Assembly (NCBI GenBank): GCA_001592805.2
Contig: CP051141.1
Location: forward strand, 1,612,001-1,676,000
From: Peltaster fructicola
Taxonomy: Eukaryota; Ascomycota; Dothideomycetes
Reading direction: 5' to 3'
DNA length: 64,000 bases
A program made the translations under genes and the position numbers. Shown piece by piece: positions 48,043-57,553 of the stretch. Each line of letters starts with the position of its first letter. Positions within the stretch are counted from its first letter, which is position 1. The notes under the pieces were generated by a model. It had not been told where the DNA came from. It made no database searches and saw nothing but the letters and a program-made list of their open reading frames with translations.

Positions 48043-48775
48043 ATGGCTCCGAAAGAGCTCAATTTCATCACTGGCAATGCCAACAAGCTAGCAGAAGTGC
48101 AAGCAATCCTATCGTCGACACCTGTCAAGTTACAGTCACAAGCTCTTGATCTACTTGAGATTCAAGGCACTATCGAAGAGATCTCCAGAGACAAATGCGT
48201 TCGAGCAGCAGAACAGGTACAGTATTTGATCATTACATGCATACGTCTTACACTATTTCAGGTAAAAGGACCTGTACTGGTCGAAGATACTTGTCTTTGC
48301 TTTGATGCATTCGATGAGCTTCCTGGACCATACGTGTAGGTCGTTGGCACATCCTTGGGCGCTTCTAACGACTTCTAGTAAGTGGTTTCTCAAGGCACTC
48401 GGTGTCGAGCAGTTCCACAAGCTGCTCGCAGGCTTTGACGATAAGTCTGCGCAAGCTGTATGTACTTTTGCATACTCCGAAGGACCAGGCCACGAGCCAA
48501 TCATCTTTCAAGGGCGCACGAAGGTATATTGCCAGATCTAGGCTCACATCTCATGCTGACCAGGTGCAGGGCAAAATTGTAGCAGCCAGAGGACCAACCA
48601 GCTTTGGTGAGTCTTCCTCACCTCCGGCGGCGCAGCTAACAGATCAGGATGGGACGCTTGCTTCGAGTACGAAGGCCAGACGTACGCAGAAATGCCCAAA
48701 GCAGAGAAGAACAAGATCTCGCACCGTGGGAAGGCGCTGCAGAAGCTGGTTGACTGGCTCTCCAAAGAGACCTGA
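48043..48775 (+). CDS. HAM1: Inosine/xanthosine triphosphate pyrophosphatase (Ham1)
   Basis: Five exons, 48043-48216, 48262-48335, 48379-48523, 48564-48606 and 48648-48775 (introns 40-45 nt), give 187 residues. Ham1 hydrolyses ITP, dITP and XTP to monophosphates and so keeps deaminated purines out of nucleic acids. Motifs in order are [56 protein letters not shown] (across intron 2), [16 protein letters not shown] (across intron 4), and the closing [15 protein letters not shown]. This is the most intron-dense gene in the window. Its TGA lies one base from the stop codon of the convergent FAP7 gene. Confidence 0.96.
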
Positions 48776-48776
48776 C

Positions 48777-49361
48777 CTATCCGTGTAAGAACATCGGGTT
48801 GTCTTCGTCCTTAATGCTGGATGCCTTCACATCACCACCATGATCTTTCCTCCACGACTTGATCCACTGTTCGATCCTATCGACATTGCTGTCAATGTCT
48901 TCCGTCTTCTCACTGTGCAGCTCCACCACGATTTGCTCGTCGTACGCGTCCCGTGCTTCCTGTAGCAGGACCTCCATGATTTCGCAGTCGAGGTTTTCTT
49001 GTAGCTTCTTCTCGCCATACTTGCGTGCCTTCAGCCTGTCGTATAGCACCTTGTTATCGCATCGGACCACACAAACCAGGTCGATCTGTGAAGGTGGGAA
49101 GAGATCGCAAGCATGCCAGTCAATGATCTGTCCGCCGTCTTCTAGGTCGTTCTCAATGCAATCCAGCAGCCTATCCTCGTCGACGATCTTTGTGTTTGGA
49201 TCATCAGGATCGTTGCTCGATTCGCCAATGTTGTGCTTCTTGACTATATCGTTTATGCTGAGGTGGTGCAGTCCTGTTCGTCGTGCAAGTTCTTCGCAAT
49301 GTGTGGTCTTGCCGACACCTGGTGTGCCTGTGATAATGATGTTGGGCTCTGTCCGAGACAT
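48777..49361 (-). CDS. FAP7: Adenylate kinase isoenzyme 6 / Fap7, ribosome assembly ATPase
   Basis: A single-exon, 194-residue frame from ATG 49361. The Walker A motif is GTPGVGKTT, followed by LSINDIVKKHNIG, the acidic NMP-binding region, and VVRCDNKVLYDRLKARKY with the adenylate-kinase-like lid. Fap7 acts with Rps14 in late maturation of the 20S pre-rRNA. The frame stays open upstream to an ATG at 49526 (55 more residues), but that would overlap the start of the divergent gene and the extension is not part of the family, so 49361 is chosen. It shares a 163-bp intergenic region with the Imo32-like gene. Confidence 0.95.
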   Translation of the reverse strand: MSRTEPNIIITGTPGVGKTTHCEELARRTGLHHLSINDIVKKHNIGESSNDPDDPNTKIVDEDRLLDCIENDLEDGGQIIDWHACDLFPPSQIDLVCVVRCDNKVLYDRLKARKYGEKKLQENLDCEIMEVLLQEARDAYDEQIVVELHSEKTEDIDSNVDRIEQWIKSWRKDHGGDVKASSIKDEDNPMFLHG

Positions 49362-49524
49362 TGCGAATGCTGCGATCGATCGGTGAATGGGTTTAATGGT
49401 GCGGAAGTGCTTGTAGACGTGTCGTGTTGTTCTTCTCGAGAGCATCGAGTGTGACGTAGCTTTGATGAGTGAGAGCTTGGAAAAGTTGACTTCAGCGCGT
49501 GCAACCTCGCTCGACATCGCAGTC
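49362..49524. promoter_or_regulatory. Compact divergent promoter between FAP7 and the Imo32-like gene
   Basis: Only 163 bases separate the two ATGs, so transcription in both directions must be driven from here or from within the coding starts. Confidence 0.55.
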
Positions 49525-50508
49525 ATGATACAACGAACAACACGGCCAGTATGTCGCGCATGCAGCGCCTACAGGAGAGCCTTTTCGACTGTAAAGTTGG
49601 AAAATGGAATCACGATGGCATATGACACTCATCCACCCCCAAAGACAGCCGCGACCAATGCTCCTATCGTGTTTATACATGGATTTCTAGGATCCAAGAC
49701 AAATAACAGGAGCATGAGTAAGTACGCGAAGTCGTAGCTGGGTATTTGGATGGAGCTGATGGAAACCAGAGTGCTTGCTCGCGACTTGAGCAGAACGGTG
49801 TACGCGATCGACCTGCGGAACCATGGAGATTCATCTCACAGCCCACAGCATGACTACAGCTCAATGGCATCAGACGTCGAATGCTTTGTCCAGGAGATGA
49901 AGCTCGAGAAGCCGACACTGATCGGTCACTCAATGGGTGCCAAAGCAGCTATGGCAGTCGCTTTGAGAAAGCGTGTCAAGGTTGCCAATCTCATTCCCGT
50001 TGACAATGCGCCCGTTGATGCTGCATTGAAGACTAACTTCCACGACTATGTGAAGGGCATGAAGGAGATCGAGGGTGCGCAGGTGCAAAAGCAAAGCGAG
50101 GCCGATGCCATCTTGCAAAAGTACGAGAATGCGCTGCCGATAAGACAGTTTCTGCTGACCAACCTCATGCGCAACGAGGACGGCAAGTATGTCTGGCGTG
50201 TGCCACTAAAGTGGCTCTCATCGTCTCTTGGTAAGATGGGCGACTTTCCGTTCACAAACCCGGATGAAGTACGTTATGAAGGACCTACGTTGATGGTTCG
50301 TGGCACCAAGAGCCCGTACGTCGCAGATGAGATGCTGCCGATTGTCGGACGCTTCTTCCCGAAGTTCGAGCTCAGAGATATTGATGCCGCGCACTGGGTC
50401 ATTTCAGAGAAGCCTGAAGAGTTCAGAACAGGTGAGCACACCATCATTGACTGTGAGACTACTAACAGATCAACAGCTGTGGTAGAATGGCTACAGGACA
50501 AAGAGTGA
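49525..50508 (+). CDS. IMO32: Mitochondrial alpha/beta hydrolase, Imo32/ABHD11 type
   Basis: Exons 49525-49721, 49770-50431 and 50477-50508 (introns 48 and 45 nt) give 296 residues. The basic N-terminus MIQRTTRPVCRACSAYRRAF fits a mitochondrial presequence. VFIHGFLGSKTNNRSMSK precedes the first junction; VLARDLSRTVYAIDLRNHGDS follows it. The nucleophile elbow is GHSMGAK, and AAHWVISEKPEEF carries the catalytic histidine. The donor that keeps the frame is GTACGC. A stronger GTAAGT four bases upstream would shift the frame and stop soon after. The last intron is a multiple of three with CTAAC. The yeast homologue Imo32 is an oligopeptidase-processed mitochondrial protein of uncertain substrate. 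Confidence 0.93.
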
Positions 50509-50842
50509 GACACGAAAGGCATGCCACGTCTGCAGACAATGGCATTGCTCTCGGTTCCAACCACGAGTCTCGATACGTACTATATGCGAGGCTGCGCTCT
50601 AGCAAACGTCCTCCGGGGATCGAACAACCACAACCTACACTCTAGCCATTGGCGACCGCTCCTGCTGAGGCAATATAATATCAATATTATTCTCCGCACG
50701 ACCCACAACTGCTTGCAGTCGATCTCACTTCCGACTGTTACACTGCTTGTTGCATATTGCTGCTTCGTAACAGCCTTTCACAGTCGTCCTCATGAGCTCG
50801 CCGAGACTAATCGAAGACAGGTCTCTCAGATGACGCACATGC
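50509..50842. other. Intergenic region between convergent genes
   Basis: 334 bases of presumed 3' UTRs, including an A/T-rich stretch (ATATAATATCAATATTATT) near 50670-50690 that could serve in 3'-end formation. Confidence 0.5.
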
Positions 50843-51331
50843 TCAAGCTTGGCTTGCACAAAGTGTAAGAGAGACCGTGTCGGACGGCGAGCACATTTGC
50901 ACAGCATTGTCGTCCTCTGGAGACTGAGAGCAGGCTTGCTGAATGCTGGCGTCGTTCGGATCACTCAGCTTCCAGTCTCCTTGCCAAGGATCACCGAGAT
51001 CGCAATTCAAGTCCCAGAAGACCGTGTCGGATGCGGTTTGCGATCCTGGGAGAGTTCTTGTATATTCAAACTCGAGTGGAGCATTCGAGTTGGGAACATT
51101 CGCCATGGCAAAGGTCCATCCATGTTGCGAGTCCAGCGAGGTCCACTGCTGGGACCAGTATCCAGTCGAGCTGATTGTAACGGAAGTCGATTCGCCATCA
51201 AGGTTCCTTACGTCGATGTAGATCTCGTAAGAGCAGGCGTTGATGATGACGGCACTTCCTGGACTCGTCTCACCTGCCCGAGTAGTACTCGCCAGCAATG
51301 CCAATGGAATGAGGAGTAACGATTGATACAT
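50843..51331 (-). CDS. Small secreted protein, thaumatin-like/Bys1-like
   Basis: A single-exon frame from ATG 51331 gives 162 residues (an upstream in-frame extension is unlikely because the signal peptide begins here). MYQSLLLIPLALLASTTRAG is a typical secretion signal. The mature part starts AVIINACSYEIYIDVRN, the pattern of Bys1/antigenic thaumatin-like fungal proteins, and contains about five cysteines. Acidic and Asp/Asn-rich segments dominate (WKLSDPNDASIQQACSQSPE). Such proteins are often induced in particular growth phases; a role as a secreted effector or antigen is an inference. A TATA-like box lies about 60 bases upstream. Confidence 0.83.
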   Translation of the reverse strand: MYQSLLLIPLALLASTTRAGETSPGSAVIINACSYEIYIDVRNLDGESTSVTISSTGYWSQQWTSLDSQHGWTFAMANVPNSNAPLEFEYTRTLPGSQTASDTVFWDLNCDLGDPWQGDWKLSDPNDASIQQACSQSPEDDNAVQMCSPSDTVSLTLCASQA

Positions 51332-52653
51332 GCTGAGTTCGATTGCATTCAAGAAGTATGAGATTGTTTGATGACAGCCAAACACGACACATTTATATAT
51401 CATCGCAGGGAACGGACTGCTGATGAGCAGTTGGGACCGGCAGTCTCTTGGTCTGCAGACTTTTTACGATCACGGTCTGTCACTTCAACCATTCCAGCAA
51501 ATGAGATCGACGAGCACCATATGGTGGTGTCTGTCTCGACCAACTTTGCCTGGCGATCTTGTCACGCTCCAGGAAAACGATGTGATAGACTGTGATAGAT
51601 CGACCGGGCACTTCTCAACTGCTGATAGCGTCACATTTTGGGGATGCGGTGCCATCAGATCGTCGTCCGGTCGCAGTGTGATCGATTTCCAAGGACTCTT
51701 CGCATAGTGTCCGAACCTGGAAGCTGACCAGACTGGGGCCACGGCATCCTTCAGAGCGCAGTCGGCAGGGCTTCATCGCACCATTCGCCGGGACACCTTT
51801 CGTTGTGATCAGGCGTGTCAGAGTACTGTAGTGGACCGGCCACAGGACAGTGACCGGATGACGGAGCCATGTCAGCCTTGACTGATGTTACTCCGTCTTT
51901 TGCTATCGCTATCAAGTCAAGCTGTATCGTTGCATACTCACATGTACACACGACACTCTCCCATATTGCCAACCGAGACGCCAATTGGCACAGGCATCGA
52001 CCAGAGCATGTATCTCATGTTGACGTACCGCCGTGACGTGTTGTCTTGCTATTCATCAAAGGGTAGCGGTATGGAATTGTGCTATCGTCATCGAGTCTAG
52101 CAGAGTCATTGGTATGTGAGCATCATCGCGACGACCTTACCGCAAAGGATATGGTGAAAAATGCTGTTTGACGAGGAACCGAAAATGCTTGGCACTCGCA
52201 GTCTCACCTCAAAGCGTAACAACCAATCTCATGCATCACTTGTGACACACATCATGTCTCGGCAGAAGTGTCACGTACAGCTCGAGTCCGCGCACATATA
52301 CCGCACGTCGATAGGCGTTCACACATGAGCAGAAGGGAAATGCTCTTCGCTGTTTGTGATGATGGGAGAGTATTCTGTTGTAATGTGACAAGCAGAAGAC
52401 GGACACATGGACGTCTCACGCTCCAATGCTACTTACTACAGATAGACGACAAAGCAACGAACGCTATGGGCGTCATCGTGTGTCACACGCATCAGCGCGG
52501 CATTCATGATGCGCAAGTTGCCTCAGCTCGGATGCCAGGGATAGTTGCATGACGGCGATCGCTCCGGTGTCACAAATGTGACGACATCTGTTTGTCTACT
52601 ACATGTGCAGCGATGGCAAGCTTCGTACATTCAAGGGACGTTTTCTGCTAGAC
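51332..52653. other. Intergenic region between divergent genes
   Basis: 1.3 kb between the secreted-protein gene and the molybdoenzyme gene. A 94-codon ATG-led frame (51423-51707) and others are seen, but none has a domain or signal peptide. An in-frame ATG at 52603 could extend the molybdoenzyme by 17 residues. Confidence 0.5.
51391..51400 (-). promoter_or_regulatory. TATA box of the small secreted protein gene
   Basis: Read on the minus strand the sequence is ATATATAAAT, about 60 bases before the ATG at 51331. It is one of the best TATA matches in the window and fits a strongly regulated gene. Confidence 0.5.
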
Positions 52654-54415
52654 ATGGCGCCTGTTAGCACTCAGACTTCTCGATCTCTTGATTATCGCAA
52701 CCGTCCTGATGAATGGAGGATTGAGCAAGGACTATCAGCGAATCTATTGCCTATCCTCGACCAAACAGGAGATGAAATCGTCTATATACATCCTCGTCAG
52801 GAGGCCAAGCACTACAAGGACGACGTAGCCATCGAATCTGTGGGCAATCGTGATGAACTGTTTCAGCGCTCTCGGCCTGGCTGGAAAGGGTGTGTCTATC
52901 ATCGAGGGCACCAATGACGAGAGTTGACAAGATGGCAGTTACGTCGAATGGGAGACAGACTCCGACAAGAAGGCCAAGGCTCACAAGATCTTGACATCTC
53001 AAACCTTTCCGCCCAATCCGGAGTACCAAATGGGACCTATCCCTGGCAGAAACCCGGTATTGACAGGCATTCGCTGGAAGTTGTGGCATCACGCTATCGG
53101 TGGCGAGCTTGATAGTGCACCCGAAGACTCTTGGGCCACGGTACTTGAGGAGAAGCATTCTGAGATGCTCCACATACTGCAGTTCCCTTACAATGGAGAG
53201 CCACCAAAGCGACTCGTTACTGCCAAGGTCATCACTCCCAACGATCTTCACTTTGTGCGCAATCACGGTGGCATCCCAAGGATCAACAAGGATGTCTACA
53301 GTTTTGAGGTCGATGGCTTGGTCAACAAACCCAAGACATTCACTCTGGATGACCTTATGGACGAATCTCGCTTCCCTCGTGTGAGGAAACAGGTCACCTT
53401 GCAGTGCTCAGGCACACGGAGGATCGAGCAGATCACCCTCTACCCAGGGCAAGGAGACGAGCTTGCACAAGCACCCTGGGCTGAAGGCGCAATCGGTAAT
53501 GCCGAATACCTTGGGATCAGCCTCAAGAAGGTGATCAAGGAGTGCGGTGGACTCAAAGATAAAGGTAAACATCTTGAGCTGTATGGCGCAGACACCTACT
53601 TCAAGGTCAACCAAGCTCAGAACTATGTTGTCAGCGTGCCATGGAGCAAGGTTAAAGCAAACGAAGTCTTGCTGGTGTGGGAGATGAACGGCAAACCACT
53701 ACCTGCCATTCACGGCTTCCCACTCCGTGTCATCGTTCCGGGATACATTGGCGCACGGAGTGTGAAATGGCTTTATCGTATCAAGGCCATCGAGCACTCG
53801 TCTCTGGCGCCTGTACAGAGCAAAGAGTATCTGTACTTTAATCAGCAGACCGGCAAGCACAATCAGAAGCCGACCGATGGCATTCAGATCCAGGAAATGC
53901 CTGTCAGTTCTGCCATCATGTCACCATGGACAAAGCAAGTCATCATTCACAATGGTTCGATCCATTGCAAGGGATGGGCATATTCTGGTGGAGGTCGTTG
54001 GCCAGAACGTGTTGAGGTCTCTGCAGATGGTGGCTTCAGCTGGTATGCAGTACCACTCGAGAATCTGTCACCTAAGCACAAGTGGACTTGGCGGACTTGG
54101 GAGATCGACCTGCCCTGTGATGTTGAAGGATGGATCGAGATCGTTGTTCGCTGCTGGGACAATTCTCTGAACACGCAACCTCTAAATGTCAGAGCTGCGT
54201 GGAACTGGGGTCTTCATGTCACGAGTTCTGCTCACAGGATCATGGTGTATAGCATCAACAAGACTCGGGAGAGGACTGCGGACCAGCTGAAACAGTTTGA
54301 ACGGCATGACAGTCCACTGGCACCACTGACGTGGCCGGAGGAATTCTCAAACCAGACTGTGGAGGAGTACAGGGACTTCTGGGCAAAGCACGATCCTCGA
54401 GATGTTGATGATTGA
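52654..54415 (+). CDS. Sulfite-oxidase-like molybdopterin oxidoreductase
   Basis: Exons 52654-52891 and 52932-54415 (40-nt intron, donor GTGTCT) give 573 residues. The join reads GWKGYGSYVEWETDSDKKAK, matching the linker expected before the catalytic domain. The molybdenum-binding cysteine lies in VTLQCSGTRR, where classical sulfite oxidases have Cys-Ala-Gly-Asn-Arg. Other core segments are GGIPRINKDVYSFEVDGLV, YLGISLKKVIKECGG, LPAIHGFPLRVIVPGYIGAR and the dimerisation domain with GWAYSGGGRWPERVEVSADG. No heme or flavin domain is present, so it is not nitrate reductase. The natural substrate may be sulfite or another small oxo-compound. No peroxisomal targeting tail is seen (ends DVDD). Confidence 0.9.
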
Positions 54416-54892
54416 GAGAAGGAAAAAGAACGGCTGCTGAGGTGATATCCGGCCGTCGTCGTCAGTGAAGGCTCAGGCTTCATCGGCGATCATCTCATCA
54501 ACCAATATAGTCATACATAGCATGTTATTGAGCATGTGTTTAGACCGCTGTTATGGGTTGTGTTTGGGAATCGTAGTAGTGTGGCTGTATGCCAGATGAA
54601 GCAGCTGTTGAGTTAAGCCTCCCGAGTTGACCACCAGCATTGAGCAAGTCCTGATCTCTCTCATCGTCACAATGCCTTTGTCTACTGAACATGATAGCTT
54701 GGTCAATCCTCACCATCATCTCGTGTCATCACGAATAAGTGTGGGTAAGGCATGAGGGAGCCTATGGCTCTAAATCCTTCGCCTCAACAACACGAGCTGA
54801 GACACATCCATCCTTTTATGTAACAGAGTTTCTTTGACAAACTTCCACCTCGCATTAATCATCTGCAGCTTGATGTTCGGCATCGAACAGTC
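54416..54892. other. Intergenic region upstream of the P450 gene
   Basis: 477 bases with no supportable gene; 3' UTR of the molybdoenzyme and promoter of the P450. Confidence 0.6.
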
Positions 54893-56645
54893 ATGTCGTC
54901 TCAACCGGATCCCTTCGACATCTTGTTCAGCCCAGCACTGCTGTACTCATGGATCTCATCGCATGTCGTGTTGGTCGTAGCCATGGCGGTGATAGCCATC
55001 GCGATCACCACTCGGTTTCAGGTTATTGATGTCCCACAATCACAGAAGACACGCAATGCCTACGCACCGACTGTGCCTTACTGGTTCCCGATTCTCGGCC
55101 ACATACCGAACATGGTTTGGGACGCTACACAGTTCATGCGTTCGAAGAGAGACCAGTACGTCGATGGAGCATACTCCCTCAACTTTGGCGGCACTGTACA
55201 TACCATCGTGTACAAACCATCACTCGTCACGGCTCTTCTCAATGCAAAGGACTCCAGCGCATCTGCCGAGAATGTTGCCGATTACATTGGCGAGAAAGTG
55301 TTCGGTTTTCCACTGAAGAAGGAAGGCAAGAAGTACTATGCTGCCAACGAGGAGATCCGGAACTGCTACCACCATCTGCTTAGCGAGACGAGACTGGGAG
55401 ACATGGTTCGAAGGACGGCGCAGACGACGAAAGAGAACGTCGTCAACCTGGTGTCCTTCTCAAAAAGCCCAGTCGATCAGTCGTACTGGGAGCGAACAGC
55501 CAAAGCACAACTGACTGTTGACAAGAATGGTGAAGAAGTCGTGGCTGCCAATATGCTGGATCTAATCAGAGACTTCTGCGCTCTAGCATCAAACCCGTCC
55601 ATCCTCGGGACAGACCTCGTCAACAACTATCCAGGCTTCCTTGCTGACATGTGGACCTTCGACAGAGCCTTTCTATATCTCGGAGCTGGCCTGCCGCGCT
55701 GGGTACCAATACCGCTAGTGACAAGAGCGCACATAGCTCGTCGAAACCTCATCCGTGCATTCTCGGAGTTCGAGCAGGCCATGGACGATTATGTGTCGGG
55801 CAAAGATCCTGGGCCGAAGTGGCAGAACCTTGACGATGTCGGAGCGGTCATACGAGCACGTATTGATGTCTATCGAAAGTATGACTTTTCCATGGCAGCA
55901 AGAGCCTCGTTTGACTTGGGCTTGACATGGGCGACGAATGCTAATTCCAACATGCTTGTCTTCTGGATGCTCAATCGCGCATACGCAGACACAGAGCTGG
56001 CGGGTCGACTGCGAGAGGAGATCGCGCCGTACGTACAAGCAGTGCAGCCAAAGCAGACTCTCGCCGTAGCTGAAGCACCTCGGTTGCAGAAGTTCGACGT
56101 CGATGGAATATGCTCTCAATGTCCCTTGCTCAAGAGTTGTTACGTGGAGTGTCTGCGTGTGGATGCTGCTACTTGGAGCTTCAAGCAGGTGAAGGAGGAC
56201 TTTGAGTTGAATCCTCGTGAAAAAGCAGGCACAACCTATATGTTGAGGAAAGGAGAATACATTCATGCTGCTCATGATTTACACAACACCAACCCGGCCT
56301 ATTTCCCACAACCTGAGGCGTTCCAGGCCGATCGTCATGTTAAGATCGACGAAAATGGCCGACGTACTGCAGATCTAGGTACCATCCGTCCATATGGTGA
56401 GTGAGTCCACGACTTGCTTCCTCTTACTGACGCCTGCAGGTGGTGGTAGCAGCATGTGCAAGGGACGCTTCTTTGCGTACAAAGAATGCATGGTCTTCGC
56501 CGCGGCGATCCTGGCCATGTGGGACATCGAGCCTGTAGGTGGAGGTGCTTGGAAGATGCCCAAGCCGAGGAAGAGTACTGGTGTGTACGGCACGGAGGAC
56601 CCAACTCGTGTGTGGTTGAGACGTCGGCCATTGCCTACACGATAA
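54893..56645 (+). CDS. Cytochrome P450, CYP7/CYP8-like
   Basis: Exons 54893-56396 and 56440-56645 (43-nt intron) give 569 residues. One N-terminal membrane anchor (VVLVVAMAVIAIAITTRF) precedes VPYWFPILGHIPNM. The K-helix ExxR is ECLRVD, and the heme-binding loop is RPYGGGSSMCKGRFFA, split by the intron just before the Gly run. The I-helix (GLTWATNANSN) lacks the usual A/G-G-x-D/E-T-T, which is typical of the CYP7/CYP8 group (sterol 7-alpha-hydroxylase and prostacyclin-synthase relatives). A sterol or fatty-acid substrate is therefore likely but not shown. Its stop codon is one base from the stop of the convergent membrane-protein gene. Confidence 0.93.
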
Positions 56646-56646
56646 C

Positions 56647-57220
56647 TCAGAAGTCCGAATCAACTTCCTCCAGAATAGTCTGCGCAATGAGATTGCTCTT
56701 GCCACGACGAGATGTGGCTACGCTATCAGACAAACTTGCGTAACCTGATGACGGCATAGAAGCATAACCCTGTTTGCCTTTGCCCTCACGATACTGCTTG
56801 ACCGTTCGACCTTTCAGCCACGGGAAGTATTCGTAGACCTGTGAGGTAATGATGTTGCTGACATCAGGCACATTGTCGAAGTTGCGTGCTGAGTAGTGGA
56901 GTCCGAGTCCAATGAGTAGCCCGATGATGGCTGCAACGCCCAGAAAGTTGTACAGGGGCTGTATCGTGTCAGTCGATTCAACAGATACTGCAAGGACCTA
57001 CCTCGAATTTCGCGAGCAGATGATATGGCAAGGTGATCAAGAAAAGGAAGAAGCGTCCGACGTATATGAAAGGCTGCAAGAACGTGCTTATGGGACCATA
57101 TAGTAGCTTGCCAATGAACAGCAAGATGATGGCCACATAGTAAAGTACCAGACCGAAGGGATAGCTGATCCAGCCAAGAGTCGTCAACGTGTACTGCCAG
57201 TAGATGTCGAGGTCGGCCAT
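56647..57220 (-). CDS. Small two- or three-pass membrane protein, fungal-specific
   Basis: Exons 57220-57002 and 56958-56647 (43-nt intron) give 176 residues. The N-terminal half is hydrophobic (YPFGLVLYYVAIILLFIGKLLY and FLFLITLPYHLLAKFE). A third helix coded by exon 2 reads NFLGVAAIIGLLIGLGLHY. The C-terminal 75 residues are hydrophilic with GRTVKQYREGKGKQGYAS. I do not recognise a characterised family. The gene is close to both neighbours: one base from the P450 stop and 333 bases from the divergent Snf1-beta start. Confidence 0.82.
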
Positions 57221-57553
57221 CTGCTCATGACTGTCGCGGAGCGTGCCTTGAGTACTTGTAGTTGCGGCTTCGACGCACAGTGATCATTGGTCTGTCATAA
57301 ACATTCTTCGGTTGTCGATTGCAAGTTGCCTGGAGGATTGGCATAGGAGGTCTGAAGCGGGTCACCCCACCTCACTAATTCCAACGGCCATTGTTAATCT
57401 ATGCTCTTGCATGACCTCAAGTGACACCCTGCAAACCTAACCATTTGTTATCTTCTATCACGACCCAGCTACGGCGGACAAGGCCTCTTGCAACCACTCT
57501 TCCTGCGAGTATGATACCCTGGTAGACGGCACAAGCACAGCGGCAAGACGAGG
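57221..57553. other. Divergent intergenic region
   Basis: 333 bases that should contain the promoters of the small membrane protein and the Snf1 beta subunit. Nothing specific is recognised. Confidence 0.55.

Noticed and set aside
49362-49526. 55-residue N-terminal extension of FAP7
   Set aside because: The extension is absent from the family and would overlap the start of the divergent gene; ATG 49361 begins the conserved protein directly.
51423-51707. 94-codon ATG-led frame between the secreted protein and the molybdoenzyme
   Set aside because: No signal peptide, domain or coding-like composition, and an opposing frame of the same length exists.
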